Source: Scolanthus callimorphus
Lineage: Eukaryota; Cnidaria; Anthozoa; Actiniaria; Edwardsiidae
Length of the DNA stretch: 64,000 nt
Reading direction: 5' to 3'
Assembly: GCA_033964015.1 (NCBI GenBank)
Contig: CM066924.1
Span: 12,692,746-12,756,745 of the forward strand
The notes under the pieces: model-generated
Told to the model about the DNA's origin: nothing
The model's database searches: none
The model's input: only the letters and a program-made list of their open reading frames with translations
Position numbers and translations under genes: made by a program
In this document: piece by piece, positions 54,846 through 64,000 of the stretch
How the letters are laid out: every line of letters starts with the position of its first letter
Position numbering within the stretch: position 1 is the stretch's first letter

Positions 54846-55806
54846 TTAGGGATTAGACAAATGTGCTGAAAGCGACATTGAGGCCACTGGCATCCTGCAA
54901 AGAATTATATTGTTTGCAAAATTATTGCTGGGCGGGCGACTGCGCTGATTAGTCGGCTTTGGTTGCATTTGTGGCTGCGAATTAGGATAAGTTGCGCGCC
55001 GTTTCAAGAATCTAGTATGCAAGTGTTGAGAATCGCTGCCCCACCTAAACCCGAATTGGTGCTGTAACTTCCTGTATTCGTTGTCATACAACAAAACCGA
55101 GGCAAGTGTGTAATTCTCCAGCAATTCTGCTACCTTGACCGTGTATGCCAAATAGTCCGCCACCGCGGAACCTCCCAGTTTTTGTTTTCATCAGCGTGTT
55201 CATTATCCGCGAGTTTGCGGCGACCCCACAATGATAGTGTGATATTATCTAATTTGGGCTTGCTTTTGGAGGCACGTAGTACGATCGCCGTGCCGCCTGA
55301 ATTCCCCAATTCATGTTCGATTTCGCTATCGGTTGCCAAATAGTTCGAGGTTACAAATCAGGAATCAAAAGGGCCTTCTCACCTGTTTTTAGCCCTGCCG
55401 TAGCTTTGCCTCCCAGAAACACTTGTGGGTCATTGTCAATTCTCGGAGGCGATTGTGCGGACTCTGTCGCTCCAAGACTGACCAATGGATCGTCCATGCC
55501 AATACCCTCGATCTTCTTTAAAAGCTCCTCGAGCCCCCCCTCTTTTGCTAAACTAGTTGTTGTGACTGGGGGCTCCTCCTTTACTTTGATATCTCCTGCG
55601 GCCACGCTCCGCAGTGCCGCTGAAGCCTTCGCCAACAATTTTCGTTGTCCGAGGGTAAATTTAAGCTCGGCTAGGTCAGCGCTTTGGACCAACTTCAGGG
55701 CTTCCAGAGTATTGAGGTCCTCCGCCACCAGAACATCGATCGTTGCCTTTTTCAGGCCACTCGATTCACACCAGCTATCGAAGTCAAATTCACTCGCCAT
55801 TTTCAA
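54846..55806 (-). pseudogene. Gag-like region of the Ngaro-like element
   Basis: It begins MKMASEFDFDSWCESSGLKK, a helical N-terminal domain typical of first proteins in these elements, then a Lys/Glu-rich linker. A second piece containing WRTIWHTR, and a third with ADYLAYTVKVAELLENYTLA and FRWGSDSQHLHTRFLKRR, follow in other frames. Only the first 151 codons are open. Confidence 0.7.
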
Positions 55807-55815
55807 AAAAAATTT

Positions 55816-55961
55816 ACAGGAGTATGTGCTTTGCCGCTTTTCAGCTTGTAATCAACATGTATGGTTTATTAACCCACAGCACTTATTATAAACCTAGCAC
55901 GGGCGGGGATCGGAATTTCCGCCGCCTGTATTTAATTGTGATAAACAAGTCTATCACTCAC
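55816..55961 (-). repeat. Ngaro-like element, repeat A1
   Basis: A 146-bp segment (ACAGGAGTATGTGCTTTGCC ... TATCACTCAC) repeated as A2 at 51941-52087 with few differences. Confidence 0.92.
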
Positions 55962-56079
55962 GTATTGTTATTGTTATTGTTATTATTTTATTATTGTTAT
56001 GTGCAACCTTTTCTAAATAGGTGTATTTGGTTCAAATAGTTCCGATGTTAGCTAACGCGACACGGTCACAATGAAAATA

Positions 56080-56315
56080 GAACCTAATGAGTAAAGGTGC
56101 CACAAAACTTCGAAGTAGTAACCACTGCCATCGATACAGAGTGGCGCGTGTCTAGACCAATGGACACAATATGAAACAAAACATGTTTAGCTTTCCAACA
56201 TGCAAAAATGGAAAAGTGCGAAACGAGAAAATTACAAAATAATACATTTCTGTTGTATCGATGGCAAGTGGTTACTACTTCCAAGTTTTGAGGACCACCC
56301 TTTCTCATTAGGTTC
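56080..56315. mobile_element. MITE with TA target duplication (GAACCTAATGAG ends)
   Basis: A 236-bp element with arms of about 60 bp: GAACCTAATGAG...GTAGTAACCACTGCCATCGATACA on the left and its complement on the right. TA lies at both edges, as for Tc1/mariner-type transposition. Confidence 0.75.
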
Positions 56316-56356
56316 TATAGGATTATTCAAAGCATCAGGAGGCTAGCATCGCTAAG

Positions 56357-56524
56357 AAAATAGCACGAAAAAAGCGATATCGCACGAGTCGCGCAGCGAC
56401 GAGGGCGATATCGCCTTTTTGAGTGCTATTTTCGGCGGAATCTACCGACTGAACGCTTTGAATATACTTGAATCCTATGATATCTCGTCCTCAATTTACA
56501 CAAAAAAGAGATATCATAGGATTC
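56357..56524. repeat. Two adjacent hairpins
   Basis: AAAATAGCAC...GCGATATCGC pairs with GCGATATCGCC...GTGCTATTTT (56357-56432). GAATCCTATGATATCTC pairs with GAGATATCATAGGATTC (56470-56524). Confidence 0.75.
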
Positions 56525-56529
56525 TATTT

Positions 56530-58120
56530 GAAGGCCCCTCTCTTCTACTCAGAATTTATTCGAGGCCCCGATTTTCTCCTCCAACCCCCTCCGACTTAAA
56601 TAATGACCGGTCCCTTAACAGCCGGCGCAGTTTATACAATCAACATGAATAATAACCCGTCACTTTCCATTCATTAGACTTAATCCTCAATTATTAATTA
56701 TTTAAATTATTTATTTGGGGTAGCTTGCACCTGATATTAATAAATTTTGTTATAATAATTTCTCAAAACTATAAATGAAAATGTATAAAAGAACAAAAAA
56801 GAACCAAAAAAAGAGAATGTTAGTCAGTGCTTGGTAGTGCAAATAAAGGTCATTGTTGTCTCAAAATATATGGTGAAGGCTTCCTTTGTCTCTCCCACGC
56901 GCGCGTATTATTCGCTAAAAGCACATGCTTTTAAATATTTATTTTTGACTGGAGTAGGATAAGAGATTTAGAAAACACGGATTGTGACATTTAGAAAACT
57001 TCTACAAATTACATTTTTGCAATGATTGAAGTGTGATTCTGGCCAAAGTATTTCTTATCTTTCGGATTGCATCCATAAAGGATGTCCTTAGCAAAACCAG
57101 TCGTAAAGGCCAATCACCAACTGGAAGCCTTTGCGCCCCGTTTTCTTTTGTTTCAAATTGATCCATTGTTTTTCGGCTGCTCTGATTGGCTAAGAGTCCG
57201 CAAAGGCTCTCGGTTGGTGATGGCCTTAACTGTCCCTGGTCCATTTCAAAAACAAGCTCCAAAAATTTATAACGTTGGCATTAATAAACATATGTCCAAA
57301 AGTTGGGAGTACTTTGCAAGAATCACAATCCGTTGACTGGGACAATTTCATTTTAAAAATAGCAAAGAGTTAGAGGTCGGACGTTGTGTAAAGTTTTATA
57401 CTGGATACTTAGGAACGCTCAGACGTTACTTTAAAGAGCAAACTGTAAATGGAGGATTCTAATGCTTTTGTTGACAAAACGTAAAATATACTCTTAGCGG
57501 TAGAGGAACGACAAAGACAAATAGCAATTTCCAGTAGTGGCTCTTGCAGCTGTATGACAAATTAATCAAACCATAGAAACTCTTTTATCAAAAGGAATGA
57601 CCTCCCTTCGTCTTCTGGGACATGCAAATGCCCATAATGACGAGGGTATACTTCAATCCAAAACCATCAATAAGATCTGCGTCAGGTATCAGTTCTCCTC
57701 CTGTATTATATGAACAAGAAAACAGCCCGTCACTTCGTGACGCAAGAAGACTCAACCTGAGTTCCCCTTCCATAAACTGCTGATTTACATTACTAGTGAC
57801 CTCCTTTCAAGAAAGACCCCTGCCCACTGCCGAAATAAATGAAGTGAGCCAAAGTCTTTTTGTTGTTTGCTTTGCACTGGTTAGGTTTCCCTCTGATTTT
57901 GGTAGAAAAAATGATGCACGTGTGTCGTGTGAGGACAGCCGGCTAAGAGACCCGCTAAAATTGCAAACGCAACCCTGTTACATTTGACCTCGGAATTGTT
58001 TGTATGCTTATCAGAGAAGAGAAGAGAAGAAACAGGTAAAGTATAATTGCTCTAAGAAATTCTTAGTTATCATAGGATATATTTAGAGGAATATCATTGA
58101 TGACTTAGTGTGCGCTCTGT
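56530..58120. other. Stretch without recognised genes
   Basis: It includes a probable fold-back element at about 57018-57340 (GTGTGATTCTGGCCAAAGTA against TACTTTGCAAGAATCACAAT; inner pair GCCAATCACCAAC / GTTGGTGATGGC). A minus-strand open frame at 57588-57773 shows no domain. Confidence 0.45.
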
Positions 58121-58890
58121 AGGCAGTGGTGTAAGTTTGTTCAAACTTGAATAAAACTCTTTCTCAGCTCAAATCTTTCGAATTAGAATAATTATCCCTG
58201 CACATAATTGTAATATAACCTGTAATATAACCATTTAGGTTGGATGCCTATGGTGCTTTTGGCTGAAGAAAACTGTGTTCTTTTTAATTTATGTCGGAGC
58301 GCGAGATTTCAACATGGCCGCGATGGCGGCTTTGTCCCTCGCTGAAAAAATCGCTTTAATTAGAGCTTAGCCAGAGATGAATCTTTTCAAATAAAAACAT
58401 GCCCACTGGAGAGATTTTCTCCTTCTCTTCGGGTTTGTGTCCTTCGTTTTGCGATACAGCGTCAGGATTTATACTTAGAGAATATTATTATGGCTTTGCT
58501 TCAGTGTCATTTCGCCTTTAGCGCGCGCTCAGTAAAACAAGGCAGCGATGCATGTTTGTTCAGGCTTGAATGAAAATGTTTCTCACCTCAAAGCTTTCGA
58601 ATAAGAATTATCCTTGCACATTTCTGCAAGTATAATCTGTGACAGAACCATTAGGCCTGGATGACTATGTGCGAACTGCTGTGCGAAACTGAGTTCTGTG
58701 CGAACTGAGTTCTTTTAGTTTCTGTGGGAGATTTCAACATGGCGGCGATGGCAGCTTTTGTCCCTCCTTAAAAAATCGCTCGAATTAGAACTTTACCCAG
58801 GGTGAATCTTTTCCAAAACACGCCCACTGTAGAGAATTCCACCTTCTCTTCAGGTTTGTGAACTTCGTTTGGCGGCACAGGTTCAGGGCT
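58121..58890. repeat. Diverged tandem duplication, offset about 420 bp
   Basis: 58121-58470 and 58542-58890 share in order TTGTTCA, TTTCGAAT, TTATCC...TGCACAT, GAGATTTCAACATGG, CGCGATGGC/GGCGATGGC, AAAAAATCGCT, GCCCACTG and CCTTCTCTTC. Non-coding by inspection. Confidence 0.75.
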
Positions 58891-59338
58891 AAGCTGAGTA
58901 GTGCGGACGATTTAGCCAATCAGAAACGTTTGCGCAGACAACCAATTATATATAGATCATGGATAAACCTAATAAAGGACAGCCTTGTCTCACGCCACTT
59001 TCTAATAGGAAAACAATTAGTAGATGCAAAATCGTTGGATATACAACTGGAAACCTTGTTGTAGAATCCTGAACCACCTTACGATGTCGGGTCCAAATTC
59101 ACTGCTTCTATTCGACGCTCGACGCTATCAAAAGCTTTTGAAGGCTATCAACAGTGCAAGGGATGCTATTTCTTGGGAGTTATTTCACCAAACATAGTTT
59201 ATAAACTGTTAAAAACTTAAAATCTTGGGCGATCCTACAAAGATTGTTTTTTCATTTATTAAAAAAACTGTCGGAAAAATTCTGACGGCCATGCAAAAAA
59301 ACGCTCACCAATTGCTCGACTGCCGTTAGAGCGGATTT

Positions 59339-59633
59339 CAGATGAGTGTCGAATGTAAATCAGATAACTAAATGTATTCGCGTTTCTTCGGGTTTCAATT
59401 GACTGAGCTTGGTTCTCCGAGCCAATCAGATTACAAATAAATGAACCAAAAGAATGATTACCTGCGTTTAGTTGCAACACAACTCCTTGGTTGAATTGCC
59501 AGTGTTTTCTTGGGTCACGGCGCACGTCGTTAATTACTTCGCCTCCTGATTGGGTGGTTGTTGAATAGGTTTCGTTTTCTGATTGGCTAAATGTATTTGC
59601 GTTTAATGTTCTACACTCATCTGAAATCCGCTA
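59339..59633. mobile_element. MITE with GAGCGGATTTCAGATGAGTGT ends
   Basis: The left end GAGCGGATTTCAGATGAGTG and the right end CACTCATCTGAAATCCGCT are inverted. The inner arms ACTAAATGTATTCGCGTTT and CTAAATGTATTTGCGTTTAA lie in the same direction. TA at the left edge and near the right edge suits a Tc1/mariner-type origin. Confidence 0.7.
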
Positions 59634-62600
59634 TATGTTTAGTCCCACTAAAACAGAGCTATCAGTAAGATACAATGGTATCTCGGTCTAGAGCTTATTT
59701 TCTAATGCACTGTATGTTCTATAAAAGTACAGTCTTCTTGGCTAAGCAATGTCGACCTCGACCTGTGCACAGGAGACGTCTAGAGCCTGCAGCTGCCTCT
59801 CTCAATGTCGCTGTCACCCTGTACTTTCCCTGTGAAGTGGAGGAAAAACAGCAGTGTCGACAACCTAGACTGCAAGCTAGTCGCTTATGGTTTCGGCTAA
59901 AAATCTGTGAAATACATCGCCTTTTCCGCCAATTTAGCGCACAATAAATGTTATCGTGTTCTTCTATGGTTAAGGGTTCGCTTACCCCTGTAACTCCATC
60001 ACTCAAACAGTAGGCTCTAAGTGGGCTAAAAATGCTTTGGATTTACAGGTCTTTTGCCCAAAGTAGAGACTGGCTCGCAGCGTACGTAAACCAGACCGCT
60101 GTTTATTAAGCATAGAGAGCACAATTACTTCTGGACTATGACTTTATCGGCGAAATAGAGCACGCGTGATATTGGGAGACACGAGAACGATGTAAAATTT
60201 TAAACTTTAAAACGTTTCTAGTGTCTCTCCCAAAATCTAGCGGGGGGGGAGCGGGGACATAGGGGGGAGAATCATTACTTTATCGGTGAAATAGGGCATA
60301 GTCGATTTGGACCAGTCAGAGCGTGCGTTATATCGTAGCTATATCATAAAATTATATTAAGCGGATTCGTATTTATGATGTAAAAAGTGCAGCGACAAAC
60401 TTGTGTCGCGACAGTGATCGTACCGCGACACGCGGTTTCTATTGGCTTCATTCTAAGGACCGTAAATTTCTGCCGCTTACCGTGCCGTGCTTTGCCGCGA
60501 TCGTGGCGAGTACTTACGCGCTGCAACAATGCAGTCCGATTGGTGAGGCGATTTTCCGTGATAAAGGCGAGGCTCCGGTGGTTGCCACGAGACGGAGAAG
60601 ATGAGGTTCCGTATCTACACAGAAGGTCAGGTTCCGCGACGTGACCGTGACCGCGACCGTGCCGAGCCGTGCCGCGGCACTATTCACAGTCATACGAAAA
60701 TCCGCTCTATGTGTATCTATATGCGAGGGAACGGTGTGGAACGAAATATAATGAAACAATAGAAAAAAAAAAAAAGACGCGTGTCTTGGTTGTTATTTTG
60801 ATAGTTGGGTATAGACTTTACGATTAGGAACATTTTAAGACCTTTGCAAAGCGTTCTTTTTTTACATAAATTAGCTGAAATCCGTGAATAAAATGGAGTT
60901 TCTACTTACAGATGTGAGGAAAGAAGGCAAGGGAACATCTGGCAGTGTGATGTCTGTGGGGGAACCACGATGCACGCTGGTTTCATGGGACACTGCTGTT
61001 AGGGGGCCACTTTAAGAAGCTGCTCGCAGCTGATTTCCTGTGTGTCACTGTGAAAACAGCAAAACATTCAGCAAAATCGGCGGAAACTTTCCATTCGGCA
61101 TGTATATTCTGGATTGGGAGTTTCTTCGTACCCTCAAATCCGTGCGAAGGATTGTGTACGAAGGGTAGCAAAAACAGGAGCAGTTGCAGCACAAAGCTCC
61201 CGTATGATATGATTAAATGTGCAAGTGCGGCCTTTAAAACCCATTTTTCATTTTTTGCACTCGTGATCCGTGCGGCATACCCCCCTGTACGCTCCTGATT
61301 GCTATTGACATTGCCTTATAGTATCTCATCGGGGGGAGGGGGTGATATGCTTTGAGGTCCTCTCCACAAACAAGACTACCTACCATAGGCCGCCAGTTAA
61401 GCTACATATCCCAATCACTTATGGCTCCAAAAAATAGTGATGCGTCTTTCAAGATTGAGGTGTAACTTGTACTTGGAGTTCTTGTTGCAACTTAGATGAC
61501 CCCACCGCTACCTCGGCACTAAATGTAATTTTCACCCTTCCTTAGTCGAAGAGTGGATGGTGAAATGTTCAGTGACTTAATTTTGACGGGGTCGTTGCCT
61601 CCTGAGATTTGAAATGAAAAGGGTTTAGAGCTGAGTAAAAATATGCATGTGAAATAGATCGAGGAGGCTAACGTCCACCCCTACACGATAAAAACGACGA
61701 CCGAAAACGCAACGTTGGAAAACGCTATCCAGAGTGGATTTCTTTTAAAAAACGATAACCTAGCGTATTATTCAGCACATCGATGCACTGCCCAAATATG
61801 GTTATTGGAACGCCAATAGCTGTCTTCTGTACATGACAGCTATCCTGCGTTATATCCCAGTGATCAATTTAACGCGCGCTCATTGGTCGAAACGTATCAC
61901 GTGGTGCATTTTCACAGGACAGATATCAGGCGATATTGTCCGTCGGAAGTGATATCCGTCCTGGGAGAAAGTTTTAAGCAAAAACAGGATATTTTCTGTT
62001 TAAAAAATAGTGGAAAACAAGCAACCAAGGGTTTTTCTAAGAAGTTGATGAAATACGGAAATGGTAGCTGAGCGAAACAGGGAAAACACAAAAAAGTCAA
62101 CTAAAAGGCCGTGAACGTTGAAGGTTTACTACAAAGCGTTGTTGTGTACACTTTGTGTGTTGTTTCTTTCAATCCAAGTAATTCGGTTGACATTCGCGAA
62201 AAAAATGAAAGAACTAAACAAAAAATGACGATAAAATAATTGTTTTTAAGCTTACTTTTTGTCGTAGCTTGGCAAATAGAAAAACAACTTGCAATCAGCT
62301 CAACCAAAATTCAAACCATTCGAGTGTAGTCCAGCAAGCCGACTTCCGAGTTCGGTCAGCAGAGCTAATTTTTCCAACTCTGCATTTCACGGCTGTAATT
62401 ATACTTCAGTTCACAGCAGAACAACTAATTAACAGTCCAGCAAGGAATTTAGACCCGAAAACCCGAAATCTGGGCTAGATTTCTGTAGAAAAACCTCGGG
62501 AAAGCACTAGAACTTGTGCGTTGTAAATTTGTTTTGTGAATTCGCTCTGATTTCTTCTAGCCCCACGTTAGGGTTTGATTGACAGTTTTGTTCAAACCAA

Positions 62601-62735
62601 TCACAGCTCGAAAAAATATCTTAGCCAATCACCGCTTACGATTTGCCTTTTCGCGCCATACTGCAGTTAGTGGTTTTCTCACGTTCACAATGTTTTTTTT
62701 CTCTCTCGAGTTTTTCAGTGAGGTCGCTGGGATAT
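59634..62735. other. Stretch without recognised genes
   Basis: It holds a hairpin GGGAGACACGAGAACG / CGTTTCTAGTGTCTCTCCC at 60174-60230, a CG-rich block with repeated ACCGTG(A/C)CG text at 60460-60680 and an A run near 60760. No domain was found in the short open frames. Confidence 0.4.
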
Positions 62736-62740
62736 AAAAA

Positions 62741-63118
62741 AATAAACCCCTTCTTGGCTTGCTGTAATATCGGCGGATAATGTCCGCGGATGAAAAAGGT
62801 CCTCAAAATTTCACAGTTGCCCTCGAAGTTTCGCTTCTCGGCCAACTGTTTATTTTTCGTACCATTTTCATCCTTGGACATTATCCGCCGATATTACAGC
62901 CGCCAGAAGGGGTTTATTTAGTAAATATCCGTCTCTGGGAAATATATGATGTTTTGAGCTCGTAAATAATACACAAAGTCATTTTTTCGGGGGGTTTGTG
63001 CTATCGATGTGCGAATAATAAAACCATTATCCTGCTCGATTTTGCAGAATATCGTCTGATTTTAGCCAACTCGGGAATTCGTCCCTCGTCGGCTAAGTAT
63101 CAGACGATATTCTGCGCA
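62741..63118. repeat. Two hairpin elements
   Basis: AATAAACCCCTTCTTGGC...TAATATCGGCGGATAATGTCC pairs with GGACATTATCCGCCGATATTA...AAGGGGTTTATT (62741-62929). GCAGAATATCGTCTGAT...AGCC pairs with GGCTAAGTATCAGACGATATTCTGC (63050-63115). Confidence 0.75.
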
Positions 63119-64000
63119 ATCTCACAGGATAAGGGTAAGTATTCGTGTGGACGCCTGAAAACAGACTTTCCTGCGCAAACCATGACGTCAGGTCCCAGTT
63201 AACTGCGCATGCGTTACACATGCGCAATACGGATTTTAGCGTTTTCAAAACGATACAGCGTAATTGTGTGGACGGTAAGAGACGATTCGAATGATATTTG
63301 CCTCAAGAGCGTGTTTGAAACCTAAGAATTGTTCGCGCTGCGCGTTTAAGATAGATTTGGCTTGGGGGGTTTCTTTTCCGCCAGTCAAATCAAATAAACT
63401 AAACAGGTATTTGCGCTATCGTATAGTGAAGCTGCGCAGTTGCATCCGTCGCAACGAAAAAAACAGACAAACGCTGCGACAAGCTAGTCGACTGGCACTA
63501 GGCGAAACAGGGCAAGCACGCAATTGACTGAGAGAGTATGCCTGGCGGGACAGACCCGAATCCCAAACACGATGGTTATAACGTAGCTAATTTCCTCCAG
63601 TTGGACAGCTTTCATACGAATTGCGCTCATAACGTTTTAACACGTAGCGCAAAGAGCTATAACTTGGCAGGTGAGCAGCCAGGGGAATGGCAATCAAAAA
63701 TATGATGACACGTTTGGTTGATTGACAATGTGACGTCAAAAGACCGTGGGAACATAGCCCAAAAAATTTTAGTTAGGAAATCGGCTATGCAATCAGTTTC
63801 TATTTAAGCGTCGCAGTAAATGAACGACTGTATCGAAAACCGGACTGAATTCTGAATAAACCGAGAGAAGTTATGACTTTAAAAAAGTTCAAATTCCCGT
63901 TTATGGTCAATTTGAACAATATGGTAAAAATTCGGCGGACCTTTTAGTTAAAGCGCAGTTAAAAGCCTAATGTAATTAACAAACTTCAGGCTCGTACCGT
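63119..64000. other. Right end of the window, no gene recognised
   Basis: Contains inverted text GTGTGGACG...CGTGTGGAC-like pairs and GCGCATGCG...CATGCGC at 63145-63275, and a 78-codon plus-strand frame at 63291 rich in Arg with no recognised domain. Confidence 0.4.

Larger units (their letters stand above)
51846..55961 (-). mobile_element. Ngaro-like tyrosine-recombinase retrotransposon, frameshifted
   Basis: On the minus strand the order is A1 (55961-55816), gag-like region, reverse transcriptase, RNase H, tyrosine recombinase, B1 (52157-52088), A2 (52087-51941), B2 (51915-51846). Split direct repeats of the form A1...B1A2B2 with a tyrosine recombinase and no integrase define Ngaro/DIRS-type elements, which insert through a circular intermediate without target duplication. 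No methyltransferase domain was seen, which favours Ngaro over DIRS proper. Every coding region is interrupted by one or more frame breaks, several at homopolymers, so this copy is inactive as read or contains sequence errors. Confidence 0.88.

Noticed and set aside
57588..57773. 61-codon minus frame as an exon
   Set aside because: Balanced composition but no splice sites in phase and no recognised motif.
60983..61298. Opposed frames, one starting with a hydrophobic MLQLLLFLLPFV segment
   Set aside because: The hydrophobic start is attractive but the remainder has no domain, no donor in frame and no coding bias against the opposite strand.

Overview
The window reads as nuclear DNA of an invertebrate animal, most likely an anthozoan cnidarian (coral or sea anemone). 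The evidence is short coding exons with GT-AG introns, a very large modular extracellular protein with thrombospondin-1, EGF and fibronectin-III-like domains, an ankyrin-repeat gene, a tyrosine-recombinase (Ngaro-type) retrotransposon, and many small fold-back elements. The taxon is inferred from style; no sequence search was possible.

Genes. (1) 424-2597, minus strand: an internal part of an ankyrin-repeat gene with three exons. One intron appears to use a GC-AG splice pair and one exon carries an apparent one-base frameshift. A possible further upstream exon ends at 3279. (2) 7805-25085, minus strand: a ten-exon gene whose splice sites and phases all agree, giving an open frame of 2747 codons plus stop. 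Order: signal peptide, thrombospondin-1 domain, EGF-like segments, four cysteine-rich modules with one exon each, then about 19 fibronectin-III-like repeats, sixteen of them in one 5.4-kb exon. It should be a secreted or matrix protein. Its first exon has two damaged relatives: one in its own first intron (22920-23253) and one in a roughly 1.17-kb duplicated block at 50317-51475.

Repeats and mobile DNA. 25.6-36.7 kb is gene-poor and holds fold-back elements, candidate DNA transposons and a roughly 130-bp repeat family rich in TGACGTCA palindromes. 36690-49265 is a tandem array of seven roughly 1.57-kb units arranged as a dimeric higher-order repeat. It is punctuated by a roughly 155-bp segment (X) and a roughly 407-bp CAGGGG-ended insertion (Y), and it begins and ends with X. 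51846-55961 is a frameshifted Ngaro-like retrotransposon on the minus strand, with gag-like, reverse transcriptase/RNase H and tyrosine recombinase regions and the diagnostic A1 / B1-A2-B2 split direct repeats. 56-64 kb shows only hairpins, inverted-repeat elements and a local duplication; no convincing gene was found there.

Caution: array copies differ mostly by one-base indels, often in homopolymers, as expected from uncorrected long-read errors. The frameshifts reported here may therefore be sequence errors rather than biological damage.
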